From Deltaproteobacteria bacterium (GTDB taxonomy: Bacteria > Desulfobacterota > Syntrophia > Syntrophales > UBA8958): 50,972 nucleotides of DNA. The stretch's first letter is position 1. Every line of letters begins with the position of its first letter. The position numbers were made by a program, and so were the translations under genes. Positions 8,731 through 16,163 of this stretch are shown here, piece after piece. The stretch lies in assembly GCA_026388335.1 (NCBI GenBank), contig JAPLJZ010000174.1, forward strand, positions 1 to 50,972, in the 5' to 3' direction. The notes beneath the pieces were generated by a model. It was not told the origin of the DNA, did no database searches, and saw nothing but the letters and a program-made list of their open reading frames with translations.

Positions 8731-10029
8731 TTAAAAGTAGTACCCGACTCGGAATTCAAAACGGTAATCATTGGCTTTTTCTCCGAATTCCGTGTCCCGG
8801 CTTCCCCGGATAAAACCTGCCCTGAGGCGGAGTTCCAGATTGGTAATGCCCGTGTAGAGCAGTTCCGGCGTGATGTTGTAACTCTGGTCATCCAGATTGA
8901 ACATAACCGTCACAGCGGGGGTAAAGTAAAGAATATCAAAGGGTTCCTTCTGACTCAGGCGCAGTTGCAGATAATCCTCCATCGGGCTGAGTCGCCCGTA
9001 GCCGCCCGTGGCAAGGTTCTGGGCAATATTGAGCATCTGGGCATTCCCCGTGCTGCTGTAGCGGTTGTAACCCTGACGGATGTAGTTGTAATAATTTTTC
9101 ATGTCATCGGCGCTGAACCCCATTCCATTGTGGTAATATTCCAGGATCGTCGTCAGATCAAAGGTGGTCAGGTGGCGGATCCCCATAAGGCCGCTGACTA
9201 CGTCCTGGCTCCGTGATTGCAGGACTCCGGCGTTATCCAGAAATGGCTGCTGGTAATCCTTGATATAGGCGAGCTCGCCGTGGATCTCGAAGCTCGTCGT
9301 GATATTCCTTGAAAAATCCATGCCCATGCGGGCCGTGCGGCTGCCGTCGGCGGCAAAGATAAAGTCCAGATCCGTATCGTAGAGGAGGAGATAAACTTTA
9401 CCGGCGGCGTTGATGCGGTTGTTCACACCGAAGTCGTCGTTGATATGATCATAGACGGGAACAATGACCGGAGTGAAAGAAAAGGTTTTCAAGGGACCGT
9501 CGAAGCTCCGGATGTAATCCATCGTCGCCATGATGTACCCTTCGATCGGCAGGTCCGGGTCATAGGGATCTTTAGGGCGGTCAATGAAATTCACCGGGTT
9601 CCAGGCGTACCCCTTCCCCCATTTCAAGGTCTTCTTGCCGACCTCGAACTTCCATGAAGGCGAAGGTTTCAGGGTTCCGTAGCCGTCAAAGATCGCCGTC
9701 CGCTCGTTGCCGTTGGCAAATGACGAGTAGCGCAGGTCCGTATTGGTTTTTACAAAAACGCTGCCGATGCCCTTTTCATAGCTCCCCTCCAACTGGAAGC
9801 GACCGTTCCATTCCATCAGGGTCGAGCGCGGATACTGATAATACTGGAGCTTGTAGAGGGCGGCGTCCTTGTCCAGGACGTACATAACGGGTCGTAACTC
9901 CACATAGCCGCCGAAATGATAGGGCTTCTTCTCGATCTCAGCGGCATCGAAGGTGTAGGATTCCTCGGCAAGGACCGCGGCAGGAAAGAACAGCAGGAGG
10001 ATGAAAAGCAGGATTATATTTCTTTTCAT
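8731..10029 (-). CDS. Predicted outer-membrane beta-barrel protein
   Basis: Protein of 432 residues from the ATG at 10029 (an in-frame TTG 45 bp upstream gives no signal peptide at the N-terminus). A signal peptide covers about 20 residues and ends in V-L-A-E-E. The rest is rich in alternating hydrophobic and aromatic residues and ends in F-E-F-R-V-G-Y-Y-F, the terminal-Phe signature of outer-membrane barrels. It follows the LolA-like gene and the ABC pair in the same direction. In known clusters such a barrel is the outer-membrane partner of an envelope lipid or lipoprotein export system; that role is an inference here. Confidence 0.7.
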   Translation of the reverse strand: MKRNIILLFILLLFFPAAVLAEESYTFDAAEIEKKPYHFGGYVELRPVMYVLDKDAALYKLQYYQYPRSTLMEWNGRFQLEGSYEKGIGSVFVKTNTDLRYSSFANGNERTAIFDGYGTLKPSPSWKFEVGKKTLKWGKGYAWNPVNFIDRPKDPYDPDLPIEGYIMATMDYIRSFDGPLKTFSFTPVIVPVYDHINDDFGVNNRINAAGKVYLLLYDTDLDFIFAADGSRTARMGMDFSRNITTSFEIHGELAYIKDYQQPFLDNAGVLQSRSQDVVSGLMGIRHLTTFDLTTILEYYHNGMGFSADDMKNYYNYIRQGYNRYSSTGNAQMLNIAQNLATGGYGRLSPMEDYLQLRLSQKEPFDILYFTPAVTVMFNLDDQSYNITPELLYTGITNLELRLRAGFIRGSRDTEFGEKANDYRFEFRVGYYF

Positions 10030-10085
10030 ATGTGCCTTGCCGAAGAAGTTTATCGGAATTACGATAACCTGCAATATTCAGCCCG

Positions 10086-10814
10086 TCACCGGAGGGACTC
10101 CAGATTCGGCATATAGGTCAGGGTGAAGACCTCATCCTTGAAGGAGCGCTTCTTGATCTTCGCGTAGATCATCACCGACTTGTAGCCCTTGTAAAGAGGG
10201 CTATCCGTTTCAATGACCGCCGGCCGGACGATTCCGCCTCCGAAATCCTTGTGATCTTTGAAATACAGGGTTTTGATGAGCATGCTGGCCTCTGTGAGGC
10301 ACTCGATCTTCATCGGCAGCTTCTTCCCTTTGTCCACCCACATCTTCAACCGGTCATAGGCAACGGTTTTGGTCCTGGCCTTCAGCAGGAGAAGATAATT
10401 TCCGGCGGCTTCCGAAACGCCTTCAACGTCGTACTCCGCGGAATAATCCAGGTTCATGATATCGGCGTTGTTGAAGACGCCGCCTACCACAGATTGGAGA
10501 CTGGTGATCCGGATCGGTTTGCCGATGTTGGGGATATTGAGCCACATGTTGTCGCCAAGCCTGAGGGTGCTTCTCCCCTTGTCGCTGGCCGGGGCGAGAA
10601 AGAGGACGACGATCTTGTCCTGCCCTTTCTTGGCTGAATACATGGTAAATTCTTTCCTCTTGCCGTCAGGTTCGATATTAATCAGCTTGCGATATGCTTC
10701 ATAGGATTCGGGGTTAAGGTTCCGGTCCACTTGCTCCAGAAGCTTCTTGCCGTCCACGGCATAAGCAGGGAAGGCCATCAGGAAAGTCATTATAAAAATA
10801 ATTGTCTTGAGCAT
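10086..10814 (-). CDS. LolA-like outer-membrane lipoprotein-sorting protein
   Basis: Periplasmic protein of 242 residues with a signal peptide ending near A-Y-A-V-D. The sequence has the layout of the outer membrane lipoprotein-sorting family: a helical start (L-L-E-Q-V-D-R-N), then beta-rich sequence with D-N-M-W-L-N-I-P-N and the late G-Y-K-S-V-M-I-Y. Such proteins bind acyl chains and ferry lipids or lipoproteins. Placement between a MacB/LolCDE-type ABC pair and an outer-membrane barrel suggests that the four proteins act together as an envelope-spanning route. The cargo is unknown. Confidence 0.7.
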   Translation of the reverse strand: MLKTIIFIMTFLMAFPAYAVDGKKLLEQVDRNLNPESYEAYRKLINIEPDGKRKEFTMYSAKKGQDKIVVLFLAPASDKGRSTLRLGDNMWLNIPNIGKPIRITSLQSVVGGVFNNADIMNLDYSAEYDVEGVSEAAGNYLLLLKARTKTVAYDRLKMWVDKGKKLPMKIECLTEASMLIKTLYFKDHKDFGGGIVRPAVIETDSPLYKGYKSVMIYAKIKKRSFKDEVFTLTYMPNLESLR

Positions 10815-10840
10815 ACTGCTAACTCCTTTTCTTATTAGGC

Positions 10841-10865
10841 GGGGACAGATTTAAAATCTGTCCCC
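10841..10865. repeat. Palindromic repeat GGGGACAGATT type, copy 1
   Basis: A perfect inverted repeat with 12-base arms (GGGGACAGATTT and its complement) around one base, located between the ABC permease and the LolA-like gene. A sister copy with 11-base arms lies at 30608-30632. It is strong enough to form an mRNA hairpin between the two genes, and looks like a dispersed REP-type element. Confidence 0.65.
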
Positions 10866-10879
10866 GGAATTACAGAATT

Positions 10880-12118
10880 TTAGACATGCCGCAGCGCCGC
10901 AATGGGCTCCATGCGGGATGCCTTGAAGGCCGGTTGCAGGCTGGCCAGCACGGCGACAACAATGACGATGGCCGAGATGACCAGCAGATCGGACGGGGCA
11001 AGCGTCGTTGTCAGGAGGAGCCCCTTCTGCTGGGCAAAGTCGAAACGGATTCCGATCACATTGATGATCAGAACAATGGCGCTCCCAACGATATCGCCGA
11101 TAATCGCCCCTAAAACGCCGAGACAGAACCCCTCGATGACGAACATGGACAGGATCCGGCCGGGTAGAGTTCCGATGGCGGCGATGGTGCCGATCTCCCT
11201 GATCCGCTCATAGACGGCCATGATCATGACATTCATGATGCTGATGAGGACAATGGCGATGAGCATGATCTTGATGAAAAAGGTCATCACATCGATCATC
11301 CGGGCGATGTTGAAGAAAGGCGAGAGCTGTTCCCAGGAGTGGACCTCGAAGATGGGATGCCCTTCCTTGTTGACTTCTCCGGCAAGCTGTCCTTCCAGAT
11401 GGCGGACGGCAGCAGGGAGACGGCTGAAATCCTTCAGCCGGACGGCCACTTCACTGATCTCAGCCTCGGGCATGCGGAGGACCTCGGCGGCGTCCTCGAT
11501 ATGGAGATAACCGTCCCGGCCGCCGGGGCCGGTGGCGCTCTCCAGGATACCGGATACGACGAATTGCTTACCGTTGACGGAGCCATCTACATTGGTCGCT
11601 ACGACGACAACGGTGTCACCCACCTTGATCTTCAACCCCTTCGCCAACAGGGTGGGAATCATGATCTCGCCCCGGCTCAGGGTTTTCTTGCCATCGGAGA
11701 TGCGGGAGGTCAGGAGGGGAACGGTCTGGAACTCCCGATCGGGATAGATGCCGTTCAGGCGGATGTTCGTTGTCTCCGTAAAGTTACTGAACATGCCGCC
11801 GAATTTGAGACGGGGCGAAAAGGCCGCGATCTCCGGCGCCGCCTTGAGCGCCTCCGTGAGCTTCTGATAGGCCTTCGGTTTGATATTCAGATTAAGGGGC
11901 AGATTATCAATAGAAGCAACGTACCCCTTCCGGTGGACCTGGAGGTGACCCAGCATAGAGTCGGTGATCTGTCCGATCATCATGGCCTTGAAGGAGCCGG
12001 TGACGGAGGTGAAAACGAGGACGAAAACGACACCGATGGTGATCAGCGAGGCAGTAAGCAAGGTCCTCCGTTTGTACCGGAGCAGATTGCGGACGGCGAT
12101 CTTGAAGAGATTATTCAT
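10880..12118 (-). CDS. ABC transporter permease, FtsX/MacB/LolCE type
   Basis: Membrane subunit of 412 residues. One membrane span at the N-terminus is followed by a large periplasmic domain of about 230 residues (MacB periplasmic core) and three C-terminal spans, the standard FtsX-like arrangement. N-terminal A-V-R-N-L-L-R-Y-K-R-R-T and the late I-R-E-I-G-T-I-A-A-I-G coupling region are typical. The start codon lies inside the end of the ATPase gene (8-bp overlap), so the two are translated together. These transporters do mechanotransmission or extract lipoproteins rather than pump small solutes. Confidence 0.85.
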   Translation of the reverse strand: MNNLFKIAVRNLLRYKRRTLLTASLITIGVVFVLVFTSVTGSFKAMMIGQITDSMLGHLQVHRKGYVASIDNLPLNLNIKPKAYQKLTEALKAAPEIAAFSPRLKFGGMFSNFTETTNIRLNGIYPDREFQTVPLLTSRISDGKKTLSRGEIMIPTLLAKGLKIKVGDTVVVVATNVDGSVNGKQFVVSGILESATGPGGRDGYLHIEDAAEVLRMPEAEISEVAVRLKDFSRLPAAVRHLEGQLAGEVNKEGHPIFEVHSWEQLSPFFNIARMIDVMTFFIKIMLIAIVLISIMNVMIMAVYERIREIGTIAAIGTLPGRILSMFVIEGFCLGVLGAIIGDIVGSAIVLIINVIGIRFDFAQQKGLLLTTTLAPSDLLVISAIVIVVAVLASLQPAFKASRMEPIAALRHV

Positions 12119-12815
12119 GGCTCGCCCCTCCTTTCATTTCTTTAGCGACAATAGATCCGTCCTCCAGCCGGAAGATTCCCTCCGCCTCCCCGACGATCTT
12201 CTGATCGTGGGTCGAAAAGATAAAGGTAGTCGCAAGCTCATCCCGCATCCGCTTCATGAGGTTGATGACGGCGTAGGCCGTCTGGGAATCGAGGTTGGCC
12301 GTCGGTTCGTCGGCCAGGACCAGCGCCGGGTGTGTCACCAGCGCCCGCGCGATGGCAACCCGCTGCTTCTGGCCGCCGGAAATCTGATCGGGATATTTGT
12401 CACGCTGATCCGCCATACCCACTGCATCGAGGAGCCTTTCGATCCTTTCTTTCCGCTCCGCCGGGGGGACGTTCTGGACCATCAGGAGGGGGTATTCGAT
12501 GTTCTCATAGACCGTCAGGACGGGAAGCAGGTTGAAGTCCTGAAAGATGAACCCGAGATGACTTCCCCGGAAAGCGGCGCTCTCCTTCCGATCCAGCCGG
12601 GCGATGTCCGTATCGGCCACCGTCAGGGTCCCCGCCGTGGGTTTGTCGAGGCAGCCGATGAGGTTCAGGAGGGTCGTCTTACCGCTCCCCGACGGTCCGA
12701 CGAAAGAAACGAAGGATGCAGGTTCGATTTCGAACCCCACGCCCTGCAAAGCGTGGACGACTACATCGCCCACCTGGTAATCCTTGCGAATGTTATCCGC
12801 GATAATCAATGCCAT
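12111..12815 (-). CDS. ABC transporter ATPase, LolD/MacB type
   Basis: ATP-binding subunit of 234 residues. Walker A is G-P-S-G-S-G-K-T-T near residue 40, the Q-loop region F-I-F-Q-D-F-N-L-L is typical of the LolD/MacB/FtsE group, the signature is I-S-G-G-Q-K-Q-R, Walker B is A-L-V-L-A-D-E-P-T and the switch His follows in F-S-T-H-D. It energises the permease encoded downstream and probably delivers cargo to the LolA-like protein. The FmdE gene ends 18 bp upstream. Confidence 0.9.
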   Translation of the reverse strand: MALIIADNIRKDYQVGDVVVHALQGVGFEIEPASFVSFVGPSGSGKTTLLNLIGCLDKPTAGTLTVADTDIARLDRKESAAFRGSHLGFIFQDFNLLPVLTVYENIEYPLLMVQNVPPAERKERIERLLDAVGMADQRDKYPDQISGGQKQRVAIARALVTHPALVLADEPTANLDSQTAYAVINLMKRMRDELATTFIFSTHDQKIVGEAEGIFRLEDGSIVAKEMKGGASHE

Positions 12816-12833
12816 TTTGTGTGTCTCCCTTCC

Positions 12834-13442
12834 TTAACTCTTACTATCATAACCAGAGCAGGGGATGCAGACCGGCTGGCCGTCCTTGATTCGGACGTAG
12901 CGCTCGAAAACATATTCCTGGCAGAGACTGCATTTTGCCTTGTTGAAGGACCCTTTGACCGGCGTAAACTTGAAGTCGGGCTTTTCCTCTACCTTAAAAA
13001 GGAAATCATCCGGCTGGTCGTAGACCCACTGGATAATTTCATCTCTGACTGCTTCCGGAATCTGGGACGGTTCGATGCCCTTCTTCCGATAAACGAAGAA
13101 TTCAAACTTGCCCATGGCGTCGATAAAGTCCGGCTTGAGGGCGTAGCGCACGGCACCCACTTTTGGATGGTAGAAAGTTGCCGCCAGCTTGCCGTAAAAG
13201 GTTTTGGCCATCAGGAGTTTCCCATAGGTGGCGCCGGTCGATGCCTGCAGGCCGTCCATCATGCAGGCCTGGGGATGTCCTTCGCCGATTTCCGGGAAGA
13301 TAAAAAACCCGTGGTCCGGTTCCGGTCTGAGACCCCAGTAATCCAGGGCCAGTTTGCCCATCCGGTAGCCGATGGGCATGAAAGGGCAGCGGTGGCCGTG
13401 AAACTCGAAGGCCCATTCCGGTGGTACATGTTTCGTCATCAT
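12834..13442 (-). CDS. FmdE family protein with C-terminal zinc ribbon
   Basis: Cytoplasmic protein of 202 residues. The N-terminal FmdE domain shows the hallmark F-H-G-H-R-C-P near residue 15 and later Q-A-C-M-M-D-G-L-Q. The C-terminus has C-S-L-C and C-I-P-C pairs forming a zinc ribbon. FmdE-domain proteins are found beside formylmethanofuran dehydrogenase and in many anaerobes next to metal or molybdate transport genes; the exact activity is not established. Here it is flanked by a TSUP permease and an ABC pair. It begins after a clear AGGAGG site. Confidence 0.8.
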   Translation of the reverse strand: MMTKHVPPEWAFEFHGHRCPFMPIGYRMGKLALDYWGLRPEPDHGFFIFPEIGEGHPQACMMDGLQASTGATYGKLLMAKTFYGKLAATFYHPKVGAVRYALKPDFIDAMGKFEFFVYRKKGIEPSQIPEAVRDEIIQWVYDQPDDFLFKVEEKPDFKFTPVKGSFNKAKCSLCQEYVFERYVRIKDGQPVCIPCSGYDSKS

Positions 13443-13457
13443 AGTAAATACCTCCTT

Positions 13458-14219
13458 TTAAGTTAATTTGATGATATCAAAAATCATCTTGGCAGCGATC
13501 GCCATGAGCAACGCGCCGATGATCTTCTTCAATTGTAAACTAGAAACCCTGGTCTTCATCAGCTGCGAACCGATGATGGAACCCAGGGCGCTCATGATGG
13601 CCATAATTCCGAGAAACATGGGGCTCAGCCCCCCCAAGGTGACATGGCCGAGGAATCCCGAGAAAGAGGCGAAGACTACCACCATCGCCGTGGTTCCGGC
13701 GGCAACCTTGGCATCGATGCCGAGCCAGTTGAGAACGGGGACGATGAAATTTCCACCGCCCACGCCCAGCAGGCCGCCAAGAAATCCGGCCACGCCGCCG
13801 ACGACTGCTCCGGCGCCGGACTCGACGGCGCGTTTCAATGGTTTCATCCGTAGCGCAGGTTTGTAGAAGAGCATCATGAAGCCCGCAAAAACCAAAAAGC
13901 CTGCAAACATGCTTAGGAAAAGACGTTTGTCCACAAAGGGCGTCGTGTGGGCGCCCAGAGGCGCCAGAAGTACCGCTGTGATCACTATGGGCACACCGAT
14001 CCGCCAGTTGATCAGCCCGCCGCGATAATAATTCACCGTCGCAAAAATCAGGCTGACGACATTGAGCAGCAGCGCCGCCGGTACAGCCTCGGCCAGGGGA
14101 ACGCCCAGATAGTAGAACAGGGGCACGAAAATGAAGGCCGCGCCCAGCCCGGCCATGGCCAGAAGGCCCGAGAAGAAAAAGACGGAAACGGCGCTCACGA
14201 TGTATACGGTTAAAGGCAT
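13458..14219 (-). CDS. TSUP-family (TauE/SafE) anion permease
   Basis: Membrane protein of 253 residues with about eight hydrophobic segments. The paired TSUP motifs are clear: G-L-G-A-A-F-I-F-V-P near residue 25 and G-G-L-L-G-V-G-G-G-N-F-I-V-P in the second half. The family exports sulfite or organosulfur anions. It lies 15 bp upstream of the FmdE gene and 16 bp downstream of the CDF exporter, so these form one operon. Substrate is unassigned. Confidence 0.85.
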   Translation of the reverse strand: MPLTVYIVSAVSVFFFSGLLAMAGLGAAFIFVPLFYYLGVPLAEAVPAALLLNVVSLIFATVNYYRGGLINWRIGVPIVITAVLLAPLGAHTTPFVDKRLFLSMFAGFLVFAGFMMLFYKPALRMKPLKRAVESGAGAVVGGVAGFLGGLLGVGGGNFIVPVLNWLGIDAKVAAGTTAMVVVFASFSGFLGHVTLGGLSPMFLGIMAIMSALGSIIGSQLMKTRVSSLQLKKIIGALLMAIAAKMIFDIIKLT

Positions 14220-14235
14220 TTCCTGTCGCCTGCTT

Positions 14236-15141
14236 TCAATTGCAGTGGTTGCAGTGTTCCAGTTCCCCGGCCGTGTCGGGCAGGATCTGGAGGGTGGTAT
14301 GGTTTATCCCGTGTTTATGCAGGAGCATCTCCTGGGCCGTGCGGATGATCGTTTCGCTGTCCGATGCTTCCTCAGTCATCCGGATATGGGCGGACAGCAG
14401 CTTCTGCGCCGAGCCGGTCTGCCAGATGTGGAGATCGTTCACTTCCCCTACGAAAGGGATCGCCAGCAGATCATTCCGGACTTCTCCGTAATCGATGTCC
14501 GGCGGGACGGCGTCCATAAGGGCATTGACCGTCTGCCGGACGATCTTGTAGATTTCCCGTGCAATGACGATGCAGATGGCCATCGAGATGAGGGGGTCAA
14601 CGAGACGCCAGCCGAAGAAGGTGATCAGCAGGGCGCCGACAATGACCCCGAGGGAAAACAGGGCGTCTTGAAGGGAATGGAGCCAGGCGCTTTTCATATT
14701 GAAGTTCCGCGCCGAGATTTTCTGCAAAAGCAACGTGGCCGCTCCGTTGCCGACAAATGCCACGACGGCTACCCAGAGCATCGTCTGCCCGGGGATTTCC
14801 GGAGGCGCCGTAAGCCGCTGGAGGGATTCCCAGAAGACAAAGGCAATGACCACCGACAGGACGATGCTGTTGACAAAGGCGGCGATAAACTCGATTTTGC
14901 GGTAGCCATAAGTTTTTACCTCATTCGCGGGACGGCGGGCGACCTTTTCCGCCCAGTAGCTGAAGCCCATGGCGGCGATATCGCTCAGATTGTGGACGGC
15001 GTCGGAGATCAGGGCCATGCTCTGGATGAGGAGGCCGAAAATCATCTCGAAGACGACGATCCCACCGTTGATCACCATGGCGAAAAGCAGGTTCTTCAGC
15101 GACGCCGGCGGTTCGTGATTATGATTGTGGTTGTGTTCCAA
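14236..15141 (-). CDS. Cation diffusion facilitator, zinc/cobalt/cadmium type (CzcD/ZitB-like)
   Basis: Membrane metal/proton antiporter of 301 residues with six spans. The transport site is visible as Asp47, His50 and Asp54 in D-A-V-H-N-L-S-D on span 2 and His155 with Asp159 in L-H-S-L-Q-D on span 5, the HD-HD set typical of zinc exporters. The N-terminus is His-rich (M-E-H-N-H-N-H-N-H) and the C-terminal cytoplasmic domain ends in H-C-N-H-C-N, both likely to bind metal. It is the first large gene of an operon running through TSUP, FmdE and perhaps the ABC genes. Confidence 0.9.
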   Translation of the reverse strand: MEHNHNHNHEPPASLKNLLFAMVINGGIVVFEMIFGLLIQSMALISDAVHNLSDIAAMGFSYWAEKVARRPANEVKTYGYRKIEFIAAFVNSIVLSVVIAFVFWESLQRLTAPPEIPGQTMLWVAVVAFVGNGAATLLLQKISARNFNMKSAWLHSLQDALFSLGVIVGALLITFFGWRLVDPLISMAICIVIAREIYKIVRQTVNALMDAVPPDIDYGEVRNDLLAIPFVGEVNDLHIWQTGSAQKLLSAHIRMTEEASDSETIIRTAQEMLLHKHGINHTTLQILPDTAGELEHCNHCN

Positions 15142-15172
15142 AATTATTTACCTTTCCATAAATATTATACAG

Positions 15173-15316
15173 CTAATCATTACGTTTTGTAAATGAATCC
15201 GTTGCGCTTCCGTCGATGGTTTCCCCTCCGACTCCGTGCGTCAGCGTCGCGATGGGACGGACGGCCAGATTCCTGAGCATAACATCTCCTTTTTCGTGGA
15301 CAATTACTTTCTTCAT
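15173..15316 (-). CDS. Short open frame (47 codons) ahead of the CDF gene
   Basis: A short frame on the minus strand reads M-K-K-V-I-V-H-E-K-G-D-V-M-L-R-N from the ATG at 15316. The in-frame ATG at 15280 has an AAAGGAG site five bases upstream and gives a 35-residue product ending T-K-R-N-D. The composition is protein-like, and the frame ends 31 bp before the CDF start. It could be a leader peptide, a small protein, or the remains of a truncated gene; V-R-P-I-A-T-L-T-H-G faintly recalls cupin N-termini. I do not recognise it. Confidence 0.35.
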   Translation of the reverse strand: MKKVIVHEKGDVMLRNLAVRPIATLTHGVGGETIDGSATDSFTKRND

Positions 15317-15358
15317 CAATGCGAGGATCGCTGGTCCGCGAATACACTGATTTATTCG

Positions 15359-16006
15359 TCAGTCGTCGGATATTTTCAGAGGATTTCCATTCAAAAACGC
15401 CTCGTACTCGGCTATCCCTTCCAAAAACACCTCATGCTCGGATATCACTCTTATAGAAGGAGCTATTCCGGTTGTTACTTTCTTCTTTTTATAAACCGGT
15501 CTGAATTCAAGTAAACACTCACGCCCCTGTTCCAGAGTCAGCTTCAGCTCTGCAGAGTAATTCTCTTCGGGTAACAAGAAAGAGACATTGTGCATCCCTC
15601 CCGGCAACCTGATTTTTTTTTCAAGGACGTATTTCATACCTTCTCCCACTTCAGGATCGCGGCTTTTTCCCCCATCCTTGTCGTAAGCGGGTTTGTTGTC
15701 ATAAGAACCGTCAATCTTCCATATAATTGCCTGTCCATCGATATTGATCAAGAAGGGATATCCCTGTTTTCCATGGAGCGATTTTTTTGATTCTCCAATG
15801 TAACTGCCTTCAATGTGGGTTTTTATGTTTGCCTTTATCGTCAAACCGGTGAACCCTTTGGGGATGGGATCTCCTTCCCTGACTTCGGTAAAAATGTCGG
15901 ATCTTGAACTCTCGGACTTTCTTTGTATCTCCCGGGCCGCCGCACCGCAACCCAAAAAAATCACGACGGTCATAAGTACCACGCTTGTTTTTAGGAACCT
16001 ATCCAT
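15359..16006 (-). CDS. Lipoprotein of unknown function
   Basis: Predicted lipoprotein of 215 residues from the ATG at 16006, which follows a GGGAGG site. The signal peptide ends in the lipobox F-L-G-C, so Cys20 would be lipidated. The mature part contains repeated beta-rich stretches and lysine-rich K-K-K-K-V near its end; no catalytic motif is seen. The start proposed further upstream (16078) would place the signal peptide internally and is unlikely. It lies about 155 bp after the RND pump gene and may be a late member of the efflux operon or separately expressed. Confidence 0.65.
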   Translation of the reverse strand: MDRFLKTSVVLMTVVIFLGCGAAAREIQRKSESSRSDIFTEVREGDPIPKGFTGLTIKANIKTHIEGSYIGESKKSLHGKQGYPFLINIDGQAIIWKIDGSYDNKPAYDKDGGKSRDPEVGEGMKYVLEKKIRLPGGMHNVSFLLPEENYSAELKLTLEQGRECLLEFRPVYKKKKVTTGIAPSIRVISEHEVFLEGIAEYEAFLNGNPLKISDD

Positions 16007-16090
16007 TGCTATGCCTCCCTTTTTCTCATTTGATCGGGACTCTTCCGATCTTGTATTCCTTTTCCACATCAAGGTCATAAATATTGCCGT

Positions 16091-16108
16091 GGTCCGGACG
16101 CCCGGACC
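16091..16108. repeat. Short perfect palindrome between RND pump and lipoprotein genes
   Basis: GGTCCGG and CCGGACC form a 7-bp perfect stem with a 4-base loop in the spacer after the RND gene. On the minus strand no T run follows, so it is a poor rho-independent terminator. It may instead protect the 3' end of the RND message. Confidence 0.4.
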
Positions 16109-16163
16109 TGATAGTTCAGCTCTCTCGAAGCGGGAAGGCTGTATGACACCGAAGTCAGCGCCG

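Noticed and set aside
11964-13466. Plus-strand open frame of 500 codons opposite the ABC and FmdE genes
   Set aside because: Antisense shadow of well-supported minus-strand genes with no recognisable domain.
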